NCBI RefSeq assembly: GCF_004114955.1
Contig: NZ_CP030053.1
Coordinates: 806,001-870,000, forward strand
Length of the DNA: 64,000 bases
Origin: Bradyrhizobium guangzhouense
Lineage (GTDB): Bacteria > Pseudomonadota > Alphaproteobacteria > Rhizobiales > Xanthobacteraceae
Direction: 5' to 3'
The notes beneath the pieces are model-generated. The model made no database searches, was not told the DNA's origin, and saw only the letters and a list, made by a program, of their open reading frames with translations. Both the position numbers and the translations under genes were made by a program. Positions 9,440 to 19,301 of this stretch are shown here, one piece after another. Every line of letters starts with the position of its first letter. Position 1 is the stretch's first letter.

Positions 9440-10099
9440 CTACCCCCGCGGCTTCGCTTCCGCGACCGCGCCGCCGTTGCGCCGGCGATAAATCCACGCC
9501 GTCACACCCACCACGATCGCCACCGCCACCACCGTCAAAATCCACATGTGCTTGAACGGATGCCCCTCGTGCGGCGCGCCGAAATATTGGTGAAATGCCG
9601 ACACCGCCAGCACGCCCGGCAGCACATGGGCGAGCGCCCAGACCAGGATCGCCGGGATGTTGACGGCGTAAAACCGCGCCGGCGGCATATCCAGCGCACC
9701 GGCGGTCACGGGCACGAAAGCGCGGATCGGCGGTACGAAGCGGGCGAAGAACACGGCCCAGGTGCCGAAGCGGTGGAAGAAGGTTTCGCTCTCCTCGACC
9801 ACGCGCGGGTAATTGGTCAGCGGCCAGGTGTTGAGGATCTTGCGCTGCTGCCGGTGCCCGAGCCAGTAGGCCGAGCCGTCACCGATCACGGCGCCGATGG
9901 CGGCCGCGAGCAGCACCCATTGCAGCTTCAAATCGCCGCCTGGAACCAGAGCGCTCAGCGCCAGAATGATGGTCGAGCCGGGAATCACCGAGCCCACCAC
10001 CGGGACCGCTTCGAGCAGCGCTGCCAGGAACAGGGTCAGGTAGGCCAGCCACGCATGGACTGAAACGAACGAGATCAGCGGATCAAGGAAGGACGTCAC
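9440..10099 (-). CDS. DedA family membrane protein
   Basis: About 219 residues with four to five hydrophobic segments and the DedA/VTT signature: LLEAVPVVGSVIPGSTIILA at the N-terminal re-entrant part, then FFHRFGTWAVFFARFVPPIRAFVPVTAGALDMPPARF, where the F/GRF-P-R stretch is typical. DedA proteins are inner-membrane proteins needed for envelope integrity; some act as lipid (undecaprenyl phosphate or phospholipid) translocases. The frame is open up to 10234, but the extra N-terminus is translated from an 11-bp tandem repeat, so a GTG start at 10097-10099, just before SFLDPLISFV, is preferred. Confidence 0.85.
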   Translation of the reverse strand: MTSFLDPLISFVSVHAWLAYLTLFLAALLEAVPVVGSVIPGSTIILALSALVPGGDLKLQWVLLAAAIGAVIGDGSAYWLGHRQQRKILNTWPLTNYPRVVEESETFFHRFGTWAVFFARFVPPIRAFVPVTAGALDMPPARFYAVNIPAILVWALAHVLPGVLAVSAFHQYFGAPHEGHPFKHMWILTVVAVAIVVGVTAWIYRRRNGGAVAEAKPRG

Positions 10100-10441
10100 G
10101 AGGTCTCTGTGGCAGGCTGGAGCGATTGGGTTCAGACGCTTACATAAATGGGGCTGGCCGGTGAAAGTGCCATTCGCCTGGCATTCCCTTGCTATTCCCT
10201 TGCCGTTCCCTTGCCATTCCTTTGGGCAGGGCACGTGTCCGGCGCGAAATTTGGGCGAGATTTGCAGGGCAGCCTTCCAAAAATCGCGTTCCTTGCCTAT
10301 CTAAATGAAAAGACAACGGAACTTTGATTGCGGGGCGGGCTTCTGCCGGCACGTTGTCTCTGATAGGTTCGCAGTCGCACCCAGCCGCAGCCAACGTGCA
10401 AATAAACTGGTCTCGGGACCGCCCGGGGCCTCGGAGGATTG
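10100..10441. other. Divergent dedA-cobS intergenic region
   Basis: A 342-bp gap. It contains the 11-bp tandem repeat (10172-10226). Promoters for dedA and cobS must lie here, but none is clear. I looked for cobalamin-riboswitch signatures ahead of cobS and did not find them. Confidence 0.5.
10172..10226. repeat. Five-copy 11-bp tandem repeat
   Basis: Consecutive 11-mers ATTCGCCTGGC, ATTCCCTTGCT, ATTCCCTTGCC, GTTCCCTTGCC and ATTCCTTTGGG. The middle three are near identical. It lies upstream of dedA. Confidence 0.85.
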
Positions 10442-11440
10442 ATGACGACCGCCGCCATGTCCAAAGTTGAGGAAGTTTCCGGTTTGCCCGACATGAAGGT
10501 GTCGGTGCGCCAGGTGTTCGGGATCGACAGCGATCTCGAGGTGCCTGCTTATTCCGAAGTCGATCCTCACGTTCCTGAAGTCGATTCCGACTACCGCTTC
10601 GACCGCGCCACCACGCTTGCCATTCTCGCCGGCTTCGCTCGCAACCGCCGCGTGATGGTCACCGGCTATCACGGCACCGGCAAATCCACCCATATCGAGC
10701 AGGTCGCCGCGCGCCTGAACTGGCCCTGCGTGCGCGTCAACCTCGACAGCCACATCAGCCGCATCGACCTCGTCGGCAAGGATTCCATCGTGGTCCGCGA
10801 TGGCAAGCAGGTCACCGAATTCCGCGACGGCATTTTGCCCTGGGCGCTGCAGAACAACGTCGCGCTGGTGTTCGACGAATACGACGCCGGCCGCCCGGAC
10901 GTGATGTTCGTGATCCAGCGCGTGCTGGAAGTCTCCGGCCGCCTGACGCTCCTCGACCAGAACAAGGTGATCAAGCCGCATCCGGCCTTCCGCCTGTTCG
11001 CGACCGCCAACACGGTCGGCCTCGGCGACACCTCGGGCCTCTATCACGGCACCCAGCAGATCAACCAGGGCCAGATGGACCGCTGGTCGATCGTCACCAC
11101 GCTGAACTATCTCAGCCACGACGAGGAAGTGGAGATCGTGCTGGCGAAGGCCAAGCATTATCGCACCCAGGAAGGCCGCGATATCGTCAACAAGATGGTG
11201 CGTCTCGCCGATCTCACCCGGAACGCCTTCGCCAATGGCGATCTGTCGACGGTGATGAGCCCGCGCACGGTGATCACCTGGGCCGAGAATGCCGATATTT
11301 TCGGCGACATCGGCTTTGCGTTCCGCGTCACCTTCCTCAACAAGTGCGACGAGCTCGAGCGTCCCCTGGTCGCCGAGTTCTATCAGCGCTGCTTCAATGC
11401 CGAGCTGCCGGAATCGGCGGTGAACGTGGCGCTCAGCTGA
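10442..11440 (+). CDS. cobS: Aerobic cobaltochelatase subunit CobS
   Basis: A 332-residue AAA+ ATPase: Walker [10 protein letters not shown] (75-83), Walker [11 protein letters not shown] (141-150, acidic D145/E146), sensor region LFATANTVG and arginine-finger region with the [11 protein letters not shown] helix. CobS and CobT form the ATP-driven chaperone that, with CobN, inserts cobalt into hydrogenobyrinate a,c-diamide in aerobic B12 synthesis. Start chosen at 10442, preceded by GGAGG at 10433; a TTG three bases earlier is in frame. CobN is not in the window. A 138-bp gap holding a family A repeat separates it from cobT. Confidence 0.95.
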   Translation: MTTAAMSKVEEVSGLPDMKVSVRQVFGIDSDLEVPAYSEVDPHVPEVDSDYRFDRATTLAILAGFARNRRVMVTGYHGTGKSTHIEQVAARLNWPCVRVNLDSHISRIDLVGKDSIVVRDGKQVTEFRDGILPWALQNNVALVFDEYDAGRPDVMFVIQRVLEVSGRLTLLDQNKVIKPHPAFRLFATANTVGLGDTSGLYHGTQQINQGQMDRWSIVTTLNYLSHDEEVEIVLAKAKHYRTQEGRDIVNKMVRLADLTRNAFANGDLSTVMSPRTVITWAENADIFGDIGFAFRVTFLNKCDELERPLVAEFYQRCFNAELPESAVNVALS

Positions 11441-11449
11441 GGTTGAGAT

Positions 11450-11566
11450 GTCGTCCCGGCGAAAGCCGGGACCCATACCGCGAGGTTTCTCGACGAAACG
11501 ACGCCGATAGTTTTCCTGACCCAACGACGGCCGGTGGTTATGGGTCCCGGCCTTCGCCGGGACGAC
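11450..11566. repeat. Palindromic intergenic repeat, family A, between cobS and cobT
   Basis: GTCGTCCCGGCGAAAGCCGG arm on the left and CCGGCCTTCGCCGGGACGAC on the right. It sits between two same-strand genes whose products form one complex, 10 bp after cobS and 12 bp before cobT, so it may attenuate cobT or leave it to readthrough. Confidence 0.9.
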
Positions 11567-11578
11567 AGATAGGGTCAA

Positions 11579-13480
11579 ATGACCACCTCCAACTCCAAAT
11601 TCCGCAATACGAAGGAAGCGCCGACCGAGCCGTTCAAGCGCTCGGTGGCGTCCTGCCTGAAGGCGATCGCGAAGTCGCCCGAGCTCGACGTCTCCTTCGC
11701 CGCCGAGCGCCCGGGCCTCGCACCTGGCAAAGCGCGGCTGCCCGAGCCGGCGCGAAAGATGACCAAGCGCGATGCTGCGATCGTGCGCGGTCACGCCGAT
11801 TCCATTGCGCTCAAGATCGCCTGTCACGACGCAAAGCTGCATCGCAAGCTGATGCCCGGCAATCCGCAGGCGCGCGGTGTGTTCGAGGCGGTGGAGCAGG
11901 CCCGCGTCGAGGCGATCGGCGCGCGCCGCATGGCGGGCGTTGCCAAGAATCTCACCGCGATGCTCGACGACCATTTCCATCGCGGCAAGTTCGACGAGAT
12001 CACCGATCGCGCCGACGCGCCGCTCGCCGACGCGCTGGCGATGCTGGTGCGCGAGCGCCTCACGGGCCTCGCGCCGCCCGCGGCCGCCAAGAAGATGGTC
12101 GATCTCTGGCGGCCCATTCTCGAAGACAAGATCGGCAAGCGGCTCGACCGGCTCGACGGCGTGGTCGAGGACCAGACCAAGTTCGGCGATGCCGTGCATG
12201 ACCTGCTGACCGCGCTGGAACTCGGCGACGAGCGTAGCGCCGACAGCGAGGACAATGACGACAACGACGAGAACCAGGACGGCGACAACGATCAGTCCGG
12301 CGCCGAAGGCTCGCCCGATTCCGACGCCGCGCAGGAGATGAGCGCCGACCAGGCGCAGGCTTCATCCGAGGAGATGAGCGAGAGCGCGATGGAAAGCGCG
12401 CAGGCCTCGACCTCTGACACGTTTGACGATGGCGAGCTCGGCGACGACGAGACGCCGGGCGAGGCGACGCGTCCCAACCAGCACGGCAAGAACGAGCCGC
12501 GCGGGCCGGAATATCACGCCTTCGCGCCGAAATTCGACGAGGTCATCGCCGCCGAGGATCTCTGCGACCATGACGAGCTGGAGCGCCTGCGCGCCTATCT
12601 CGACAAGCAGCTCGCGCATCTGCAGGGCATCGTCGCGCGCCTGGCCAACCGGCTGCAGCGCCGATTGATGGCGCAGCAGAACCGCGCCTGGGAGTTCGAC
12701 CTCGAAGAGGGCATCCTCGATCCCGCGCGCCTGTCGCGCGTCGTCACCGATCCCTATCACCCGCTCTCCTTCATGCACGAGAAGGAGGCGACGTTCCGCG
12801 ACACCGTGGTGACGCTGCTGCTCGACAATTCCGGCTCGATGCGCGGACGCCCGATCACGGTGGCGGCGACCTGCGCCGACATTCTCGCGCGCACGCTGGA
12901 GCGTTGCGGCGTCAAGGTCGAGATTTTGGGCTTCACCACGCGCGCCTGGAAGGGCGGGCAATCGCGTGAGGCGTGGCTGGCCGCCGGCAAGCCGGCCAAT
13001 CCCGGCCGCCTCAACGATCTCCGCCACATCATCTACAAATCCGCCGACGCCCCCTGGCGCCGGGCGCGAAAAAATCTCGGCCTGATGATGCGCGAGGGGC
13101 TGTTGAAGGAGAACATCGATGGCGAGGCGCTCGACTGGGCGCATAAGCGCCTGCTTGGCCGCCCCGAGCAGCGCAAGATCCTGATGATGATCTCGGACGG
13201 CGCGCCGGTCGACGATTCCACGCTGTCGGTCAATCCCGGCAACTATCTCGAGCGGCATCTGCGCCACATCATCGAGGAGATCGAAACCCGCTCGCCGGTC
13301 GAGCTGATCGCGATCGGCATCGGCCATGACGTGACGCGCTATTACCGCCGCGCGGTGACGATCGTGGATGCCGAGGAGCTCGGCGGCGCCATCACCGAAA
13401 AGCTCGCCGAACTCTTCAGCGAGACCAACACCGCGCCGTCACAGCCGGCCGGTCGCCCGCGACGCAAATTGCATTCGTGA
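11579..13480 (+). CDS. cobT: Cobaltochelatase subunit CobT
   Basis: A 633-residue protein. The N-terminal half is helical and resembles known CobT (start near [18 protein letters not shown]). Next is a very acidic low-complexity stretch at about residues 220-310 (runs of Asp, Asn, Glu and Ser, such as [14 protein letters not shown]). The C-terminus is a von Willebrand A domain at about 400-620 with the metal (MIDAS) motif DNSGSMRG near residue 415. It partners CobS in the AAA+ ring that drives CobN. Its stop overlaps the GTG of the next gene (GTGA at 13477-13480). Confidence 0.94.
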   Translation: MTTSNSKFRNTKEAPTEPFKRSVASCLKAIAKSPELDVSFAAERPGLAPGKARLPEPARKMTKRDAAIVRGHADSIALKIACHDAKLHRKLMPGNPQARGVFEAVEQARVEAIGARRMAGVAKNLTAMLDDHFHRGKFDEITDRADAPLADALAMLVRERLTGLAPPAAAKKMVDLWRPILEDKIGKRLDRLDGVVEDQTKFGDAVHDLLTALELGDERSADSEDNDDNDENQDGDNDQSGAEGSPDSDAAQEMSADQAQASSEEMSESAMESAQASTSDTFDDGELGDDETPGEATRPNQHGKNEPRGPEYHAFAPKFDEVIAAEDLCDHDELERLRAYLDKQLAHLQGIVARLANRLQRRLMAQQNRAWEFDLEEGILDPARLSRVVTDPYHPLSFMHEKEATFRDTVVTLLLDNSGSMRGRPITVAATCADILARTLERCGVKVEILGFTTRAWKGGQSREAWLAAGKPANPGRLNDLRHIIYKSADAPWRRARKNLGLMMREGLLKENIDGEALDWAHKRLLGRPEQRKILMMISDGAPVDDSTLSVNPGNYLERHLRHIIEEIETRSPVELIAIGIGHDVTRYYRRAVTIVDAEELGGAITEKLAELFSETNTAPSQPAGRPRRKLHS

Positions 13481-14538
13481 GCAGCTATCAATCCCGCCGC
13501 AGCTTTCTCGGCCACGCGGCGGCGGGATTTTCCACTCTCGCTTTGCCCCGGCTCGCCCAGGCGCAGGCCGCGCCCAGACCGGCGCAGCCCGAGCACGCCG
13601 TCGACGCGCCCGTCAGCATCGAGGTCAACGCGCGGCCGATTCCGTACTTCGAGCCGCGCGACCGCTCGCGCGTGCGGTTCGGGCGGTTGGCTTATCGCAG
13701 CGGGCTGGTGCTGACCTCGCCGCATCGCGGTTTCGGCGGCCTGTCCGGATTCCGCTTCCTCGACGACAAGGGCGAGCGCTTCCTCGCGCTGTCGGATCAA
13801 GGCACCTGGTTCACCGGCGCCATCCGCTATGAGGGCGGCAGGATGGCCGGGCTCGACGACGTCGAGGCGGCGCCGATGCTCAACGCCGAGGGGCGGCCGA
13901 TCACGGAGAAGCGGCTCTGGTACGACACCGAGTCGCTCGCGCGCGACGGCTCGCTGGTTTACGTCGGGCTCGAACGCGTCAACCAGATCATGCGCTTCGA
14001 CTTCGCCAAGGGCGGCACGCGCGCCCACGGCGAGGTGATCGCCTCGCCGGCGGCGATCCGCAAGCTGCCGGTCAACAAGGGGCTGGAGGCGATGGTGTTC
14101 GTGCCGAAAGGCCAACCTTTGGCGGGCACGCTTGTAGCGTTCTCCGAGCGCGGGCTGGATGCCGACGGCAATCTGGTCGCCTTCCTGATCGGCGGTCCGT
14201 CGCCCGGCCAGTTCGCCGTGCGCCGCACCGAGAAATTCGACATCAGCGACGCCGTGCTGCTGGCCTCCGGCGAGGTCCTGATTCTTGAACGCAAATTCTC
14301 CTGGTTCACCGGCATCGACATCCGCATCCGCGCCATCCCCCTGAGATCGATCGCACCTGGCGCGCTGGTCGACGGCGATGAGCTGTTTCGCGCCGATCTC
14401 GGCCACGAGGTCGACAACATGGAGGGCATCGATGCCCACGTCACGGCCGAAGGCGAAACCGTGCTGACCATGGTGTCGGACGATAATTTCTCCATGCTCC
14501 AGCGCACGCTGCTGCTGCAATTCACGCTGGTGGAGTAG
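13477..14538 (+). CDS. Secreted phytase-like esterase-domain protein (Tat signal)
   Basis: A 353-residue protein starting at GTG with a Tat-type signal: [19 protein letters not shown] followed by an Ala-rich cleavage region near residue 30. The mature part matches the esterase-like activity of phytase beta-propeller type ([54 protein letters not shown]). The exact substrate in the periplasm is unknown. The four-base overlap with cobT implies co-translation, but no link to B12 metabolism is evident. Confidence 0.82.
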   Translation: MSSYQSRRSFLGHAAAGFSTLALPRLAQAQAAPRPAQPEHAVDAPVSIEVNARPIPYFEPRDRSRVRFGRLAYRSGLVLTSPHRGFGGLSGFRFLDDKGERFLALSDQGTWFTGAIRYEGGRMAGLDDVEAAPMLNAEGRPITEKRLWYDTESLARDGSLVYVGLERVNQIMRFDFAKGGTRAHGEVIASPAAIRKLPVNKGLEAMVFVPKGQPLAGTLVAFSERGLDADGNLVAFLIGGPSPGQFAVRRTEKFDISDAVLLASGEVLILERKFSWFTGIDIRIRAIPLRSIAPGALVDGDELFRADLGHEVDNMEGIDAHVTAEGETVLTMVSDDNFSMLQRTLLLQFTLVE

Positions 14539-14574
14539 ATTGAACGTCGGCTGCCCCTTCGCCGACACACAATC

Positions 14575-15270
14575 ATGCTCCACCGCCGCGCCGTCCTCGC
14601 CCTTCTTCTCGCCTTCGCCATATCGCCGGCCTTCGCCACGGCCGAGCATCAATACGGCAAGGGCGAATACGCCATCATCCTCGGCGGCAAGGCGCCGAAC
14701 GGAAAGCTCTCGGTTGCCGCCCATGGCGGCGGCGAATCCGGCAGCGACGGTTTTCGCGTTTACCTGATGGCGGAGCCGGCGCATCGCAAGCTGACGACGC
14801 TCGACGACATCAACGACGACAACATCCTCGACACCGCGCCGGATGCCTTCCACGCGACGTGGTCGGCGGATTCGCGCTTCCTCGCGGTGTCGTTCCGCAG
14901 CGAGCGGCATATCGTCACGCTGAACATCTACGCCGTCGATGGCGCCCGCGCGAAGCCGCTCGATGGCCCCGACCTGTTCCGCGACGTCACCGGCCGCAGC
15001 GCAGGCGGCGACAACGACCTCGACATGCGCACCTCGGTGCCGGATTTCACCTGGGCGGCCCCGCGCCGCTTCCATCTCACTGACTATCGCGTCTTCGTCG
15101 CCGACGACACCGCGCTCGCCGACAAGCTCGGCACCCTCGGCAAGGCGAGCAAGCGCGATGGCGGCGGCAACACGATCCAGTTCTCCGCCGAGGCCGATGG
15201 CGAGATCCTGCCCGACGGCAAGATTCGCATGGGCAAGCCGCGGCCGGGGAAGTTCGAGGATTTGCCGTAG
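14575..15270 (+). CDS. Secreted protein of unknown function
   Basis: A 231-residue protein with a clear signal peptide (MLHRRAVLALLLAFAISPAFA, cleavage about residue 21-23). The rest is soluble, rich in Asp and Gly, with a WSADSRFLAVSFRS stretch that resembles a single beta-propeller blade. I do not recognise the family. It follows the phytase-like gene by 36 bp on the same strand and probably shares its transcript. Confidence 0.75.
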   Translation: MLHRRAVLALLLAFAISPAFATAEHQYGKGEYAIILGGKAPNGKLSVAAHGGGESGSDGFRVYLMAEPAHRKLTTLDDINDDNILDTAPDAFHATWSADSRFLAVSFRSERHIVTLNIYAVDGARAKPLDGPDLFRDVTGRSAGGDNDLDMRTSVPDFTWAAPRRFHLTDYRVFVADDTALADKLGTLGKASKRDGGGNTIQFSAEADGEILPDGKIRMGKPRPGKFEDLP

Positions 15271-15305
15271 GAGGCGAGGGGCCCAGGTCGCCCCCAACCT
15301 CTCCT

Positions 15306-15446
15306 GTCGTCCCGGGGCGCGCAGCGAGCCCGGGACCCATACTCCGCAGCGAGAGTCTTGCGAAGATTCGGAGTGACCAACCTTCGCCAAACCCGGTCCT
15401 GTGGTGATGGATCCGGGGCTCACGCTTCGCGTGCCCCCGGGATAAC
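15306..15446. repeat. Palindromic intergenic repeat, family A variant
   Basis: GTCGTCCCGGGGCGCGCAGCG arm left, GCGTGCCCCCGGGATAACA arm right, with GGGACCCATACTCCGC in the left half and TGGATCCGGGGCTCACGCTTC in the right half. The arms match less well than in the copies at 9301 or 19302. Confidence 0.7.
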
Positions 15447-15581
15447 AGCGGGGTTCTCCGGCCCATCCCCCGCAATGCATGGCCCCGCCATTCGCCATGC
15501 TGTCCGCGCATCTCGCAATTCGCTGGCCGGCCACTAAACTTCATGCAATCGCTTCCTTCCCTCTGTCCCCGGATCCCCCGC

Positions 15582-16694
15582 ATGAGCGCCCTGTTTTCCC
15601 CGATCAAGCTGCGCGGCCTGACCCTGAAGAACCGCGTCGTGGTCTCGCCGATGTGCCAATATTCGGCCGAGGACGGCGTTCCCACCGACTGGCATTTCAC
15701 CCACATCAACAATCTCGCGCTGTCGGGGGCTGCGATGTTCTGCATCGAGGCCACCCATGTCGAGGCGATCGGCCGCATCACGCCGGGCTGCCTCGGCCTC
15801 TACAGCGATGCCTCCGAAGCCGCGCTGAAGCAGATCCTCGCCTCGGTGCGCAAGCATTCGTCGACCGCAATCGCGATGCAGCTCGCCCATGCCGGCCGCA
15901 AGGCCTCCAGCGCGAAGCCCTGGGACGGCGGCCAGCTCATCCCGTTGAGTGAAGGCGGCTGGCAGACGGTGGCGCCATCGGCGATCCCGCACAAGGAAGG
16001 CGAGGCCGCGCCGCTTGCGCTGGATAGCGCCGGCTTGAAGCGCATCCGCGAGGCCTTCGTCGACAGCGCCAAGCGCGCGGCGCGCATCGGCATCGATGCG
16101 ATCGAGCTGCACGGCGCACACGGCTATCTCATGCATCAATTCCTGTCGCCGATCTCCAACAAACGCACCGACGACTATGGCGGCAGCCTGGAAAATCGCA
16201 TGCGCTTCCCGCTCGAAATCTACGACGCCGTGCGCGCCGTGTTCCCGCACGACAAGCCGGTGGGCATGCGGGTGTCGTCGACCGACTGGGTCGAGGGCGG
16301 CTGGGACCTGGCGCAGACCATCGAATTCGCGAGAGCGTTGAAGGCGCGCGGCGTCGACTGGATCGATGCCTCCTCCGGCGGCGTCTCGCCCTTGCAGAAG
16401 ATCACGCTCGGCCCCGGCTATCAGGTGCAGTTTGCAGAGGCCATCAAGCGCGAGACGGGATTGCCCACCATCGCCGTCGGCCTGATCACCGAGCCGAAAC
16501 ACGCCGAGGAGATCGTGGCGAGCGGCAAGGCCGACATGGTCGCGCTCGCCCGCGGCATGCTGTACGACCCCCGCTGGGGCTGGCACGCCGCCGCCGAACT
16601 CGGCGGCGAAGTCGAAGCGCCCCCGCAATACTGGCGCTCGCAGCCGTCGACGCAGAAGGCGCTGTTCGGCAAGACCACGTTCGGGGCAAGGTGA
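15582..16694 (+). CDS. NADH:flavin oxidoreductase, Old Yellow Enzyme family (YqjM-like)
   Basis: A 370-residue TIM-barrel FMN enzyme: FSPIKLRGLTLKNRVVVSPMC with the YqjM-type cysteine at residue 25, HAGRKAS, the substrate-binding His pair in ELHGAHGYLMHQFLSP, RTDDYGGSLENR, and the phosphate-binding GKADMVALARGMLYDP. Such enzymes reduce activated alkenes (enals, enones, quinones) with NAD(P)H in the cytoplasm. ATG at 15582 fits the family start; the frame is open 13 codons further upstream to 15543. Confidence 0.93.
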   Translation: MSALFSPIKLRGLTLKNRVVVSPMCQYSAEDGVPTDWHFTHINNLALSGAAMFCIEATHVEAIGRITPGCLGLYSDASEAALKQILASVRKHSSTAIAMQLAHAGRKASSAKPWDGGQLIPLSEGGWQTVAPSAIPHKEGEAAPLALDSAGLKRIREAFVDSAKRAARIGIDAIELHGAHGYLMHQFLSPISNKRTDDYGGSLENRMRFPLEIYDAVRAVFPHDKPVGMRVSSTDWVEGGWDLAQTIEFARALKARGVDWIDASSGGVSPLQKITLGPGYQVQFAEAIKRETGLPTIAVGLITEPKHAEEIVASGKADMVALARGMLYDPRWGWHAAAELGGEVEAPPQYWRSQPSTQKALFGKTTFGAR

Positions 16695-16802
16695 GCTTGG
16701 GGCGCGCGCAGCGTCACGCTCCCTCACGCATCCGTAACTCCCCTTAGCTTCCACCGCCCGCCAAACTGGCCTAACCTCCCGAGATCATCACGGAGGTCCG
16801 CC

Positions 16803-17213
16803 ATGCGGTTTCGTGTTCGCAAGACTGCCCATGTGTTCGAGCGATTGGGTCTCGCGATGGCTGGCGCTGCGTGCGGGCTGTTCGTCGGCGCCTATGTCGG
16901 ATCGGCGATCCCGGCGCTCACCACGCAGGGCTTCCTGCTGCTGATGATGCTGCTCGGTGTCGTCGGCTTCTATCTCGGCATCGACACGCCGCAGCTGCCC
17001 TTCGACGACGCCCACAGCCACATCGACGCCGCCGAGCTCTTGAGCTCCGCCGGCACGCTCTGCGCCACGCTCACCGCGCTCGTCTCCGTCGCCGTCATCG
17101 TGCTCCGCCTCGAGCCGCACGCCGCGTTGCACTGGCTCGTGCTGGTGGGGTGGATCGGCGGCGTCGCCATGCAGATCATCGCAGGGGCGAAGGCGCGGAT
17201 GCGGAAGGTGTGA
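16803..17213 (+). CDS. Small four-helix membrane protein of unknown function
   Basis: A 136-residue protein with four hydrophobic segments (about residues 15-35, 42-60, 78-100 and 107-127) and short charged ends. ACGGAGG lies eight bases before the ATG. I do not recognise the family. It stands alone, 108 bp after the flavin oxidoreductase and convergent with a PilZ gene. Confidence 0.7.
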   Translation: MRFRVRKTAHVFERLGLAMAGAACGLFVGAYVGSAIPALTTQGFLLLMMLLGVVGFYLGIDTPQLPFDDAHSHIDAAELLSSAGTLCATLTALVSVAVIVLRLEPHAALHWLVLVGWIGGVAMQIIAGAKARMRKV

Positions 17214-17303
17214 GGGGGCGGTGAGGGCGGGCAGCGCGCGCCTCAACCTTCGCCAGGACGACGGCTGAATATTTGGTGGCAGCTTCGCCGACCATAACAC
17301 CCC

Positions 17304-17555
17304 TCAAAACACCACGCCCACCCGCGTGCCGCGCTTCCAGGCGATGCGGCAGCGCTTCTTGGTGTTGACGTGCAGCAGCTCGAATCTGTCGGGGATCTTC
17401 ACCTGCCCGCCGAGATCGACGCAGGCCCCTCCCGGCGAATAGTCGATCAGCGTGCACGGAATCACCGGCGCGCGCGGGTCGGTGATGATCTTGGCCTGGC
17501 GGGACACCAGGCCTGCGGGCTTCACGCGTGCAAACTTTCGCGGATATTGTGGCAC
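17304..17555 (-). CDS. PilZ domain protein
   Basis: An 83-residue single-domain protein. The N-terminal basic stretch QYPRKFARVK resembles the RxxxR half of the c-di-GMP site and IDYSPGGACV fits the second motif (D/N-x-S-x-x-G). Start set at the GTG 17553-17555 because AGGAGG lies seven bases upstream; the frame is open to 17624 but the added residues look noncoding. PilZ proteins bind cyclic di-GMP and alter partner proteins; the partner is unknown. The RxxxR spacing is not perfect, so nucleotide binding is likely but not certain. Confidence 0.8.
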   Translation of the reverse strand: MPQYPRKFARVKPAGLVSRQAKIITDPRAPVIPCTLIDYSPGGACVDLGGQVKIPDRFELLHVNTKKRCRIAWKRGTRVGVVF

Positions 17556-17762
17556 GTGTCCTCCTGCTCCGCTGTTCTTGCGGAGGTCTCGGGACCAATG
17601 ATGCCGGCGATGTGATGCGATCACGCTAAGGCGCGTCAGAGAATTTTAATGAAAAGTAGCGGCGATTGGAGATGGTGGAGGTAGCGGGGTGCACAACCTC
17701 CCTCGCCTGGAGGGCCGGCAATCGCGTATGGCGTGCTTTGATGCTGCGGCATTGACGGTTGG

Positions 17763-17892
17763 CTCCCTCCCCCGCTTGCGGGGGAGGGTTGGGGAGAGGG
17801 TGTCTCCGCGGCGGGACAATCCCCAAGAGGAAAAAGCCCTCACCCGCCGCGCTCTGCGAGCGCGTCGGCCTCTCCCGCAAGCGGGAGAGGCG
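17763..17892. repeat. Palindromic repeat, family D, overlapping the 3' end of the DUF2235 gene
   Basis: Contains the hairpins CTCCCCCGCTTGCGGGGGAG near the left end and CTCTCCCGCAAGCGGGAGAG near the right, separated by GGTTGGGGAGAGGGTGTC and CCCTCACCCGCCGCGCTC. Its right half (17840-17892) lies inside the coding frame of the minus-strand gene and encodes that gene's last 17 or so residues. Confidence 0.85.
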
Positions 17893-19195
17893 AAGCAAGA
17901 TCCACCCCCGGCGGCACCGGCATCGGCACCGTGACATACTGCTTCGGCAAATTCACCGGCCGGTAGTCCGGCTCCACGTCCATCCGCTTCAACACGCTCT
18001 CATGCACATGCGCGCCCTCGGGAATCAGGCGCGGCTCGCCGTCGGGGATGTAGAAGCCGAGAAATTCCTTCCGCTCCGGCCACTCCCGGTACTTCGCGCT
18101 TTTCGGAATGAACTCCAGCAGCCACCACGCCCCCGTCAGCGAATGGTGCAGCTGGTCCGCCTTGTCGTCGGCGTAGCCGGGCGGCACGTATCGGAACGGC
18201 GAGTTCTTGCGCTGGATGCCCCAGGCGAGCTGGTTCACAGTGCGCGGATTGAAGTTCAGCCCCGCCTTCGCCGCCTCCTCGATCATCCAGATCAGCGGAT
18301 ATTTCGATTCGCCGCTCTCGGCTTCCGGATAGCCGCCGCCGACGTCGCTATGCACGCCGGCGAACCACACCTGCAGAATGTCCTGCGGCACCTTCTTCTC
18401 GTCTCGCACGTAGCGGTTGCTCCAGAAGTCCTGCGGCTCCTCGTATTTGTTGAGGCGGAACATGCGCCGCCGCTCGTCGATCGCGATCGCCTGGCGGAAG
18501 ATGGCGACGCTGGGGTTGACCCGCGTGAAGGCGAGCTCCTCCATGCTGAACACGAAGAAGAAATTCTCCCGCCGCGGCACGATCACGCTCGCCACCGTGT
18601 CCCACACGCCGATGAAGTGGATCGTCGCCCAGCGCGTCGAGGTGATGCGCGCGAACTGTGCCGCGAGGTCGAACGCGTCCTTCGGCAGCGGCCCCTGCTC
18701 GTCGACGGCGACGTCCTTGAGGTCCTCGACGATGTTGCCGCGCCCGGTGTCGGAAAACTGCTTGTAGGCGACCATGCCCGAGCCCGCGAGGTTCTTCTGC
18801 TCCGGCGAGATCAGCCCGATCTTGTGGATCAGCCCCGCCAGCACCCGCACCGTGTAGGCCCCGCGCGAAAAGCCGAACAGGAAGATCTTGTCGCCGGCCG
18901 CGTAATGCTCGACCAGGAAGCAATAGGCGTTGAGCACGTTGTCATCGAGCCCGTAGCCGGTGGCGAGCCCCAGCACCAGATTGACGTCGGCCTTGATCTG
19001 ATGCCACGTCGACGGCTCCGTCACCGTGCCGACCCCGGGATCGTAAAACACCACCTGCCGCGGCTGCGTCTTGTCGGTCTTGCGCAGGCAGCGATAGAGC
19101 TTCAGGACGTTGGAGATGTTCTCCGAGATCTCGTTGCCGGTGCCGTCACAGCAGATGACGAGGTTTTTCGGCTCGGGTTTGCCTGCGTGATCCAC
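17840..19195 (-). CDS. DUF2235 alpha/beta hydrolase
   Basis: A 451-residue protein of the DUF2235 family (related to the Tle1 group of phospholipase effectors, though most bacterial members have no proven substrate). N-terminal LVICCDGTGNE is the family hallmark. The nucleophile elbow GFSRGA is at 108-113 (Ser110), with FIGVWDTVASV and HSDVGGGYPE downstream supplying the likely acid and base region. No signal peptide and no VgrG or immunity gene nearby, so a type VI effector role is unsupported. The last ~17 residues come from a family D repeat, implying that the original stop was lost. Confidence 0.88.
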   Translation of the reverse strand: MDHAGKPEPKNLVICCDGTGNEISENISNVLKLYRCLRKTDKTQPRQVVFYDPGVGTVTEPSTWHQIKADVNLVLGLATGYGLDDNVLNAYCFLVEHYAAGDKIFLFGFSRGAYTVRVLAGLIHKIGLISPEQKNLAGSGMVAYKQFSDTGRGNIVEDLKDVAVDEQGPLPKDAFDLAAQFARITSTRWATIHFIGVWDTVASVIVPRRENFFFVFSMEELAFTRVNPSVAIFRQAIAIDERRRMFRLNKYEEPQDFWSNRYVRDEKKVPQDILQVWFAGVHSDVGGGYPEAESGESKYPLIWMIEEAAKAGLNFNPRTVNQLAWGIQRKNSPFRYVPPGYADDKADQLHHSLTGAWWLLEFIPKSAKYREWPERKEFLGFYIPDGEPRLIPEGAHVHESVLKRMDVEPDYRPVNLPKQYVTVPMPVPPGVDLASPLPLAGEADALAERGG

Positions 19196-19301
19196 GGGAT
19201 GCGCCTCCGGGTGATGCTACCGGGGCGAGTATAGCGGAAATGCGCGGCGCCGAGGAGACGGGATCGTCGGATGTGCGCTCGGCCGGGCCACAAACTCCGC
19301 C

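Noticed and set aside
10100..10441. Cobalamin riboswitch before cobS
   Set aside because: The conserved B12-box and core segments were not found on reading the region.
13342..15534. A 730-residue minus-strand frame
   Set aside because: Antisense to the phytase-like and secreted genes, both with signal peptides and proper coding bias.
17840..19195. DUF2235 protein as a type VI secretion effector
   Set aside because: No VgrG, PAAR, adaptor or immunity-like genes nearby; family membership alone does not show secretion.
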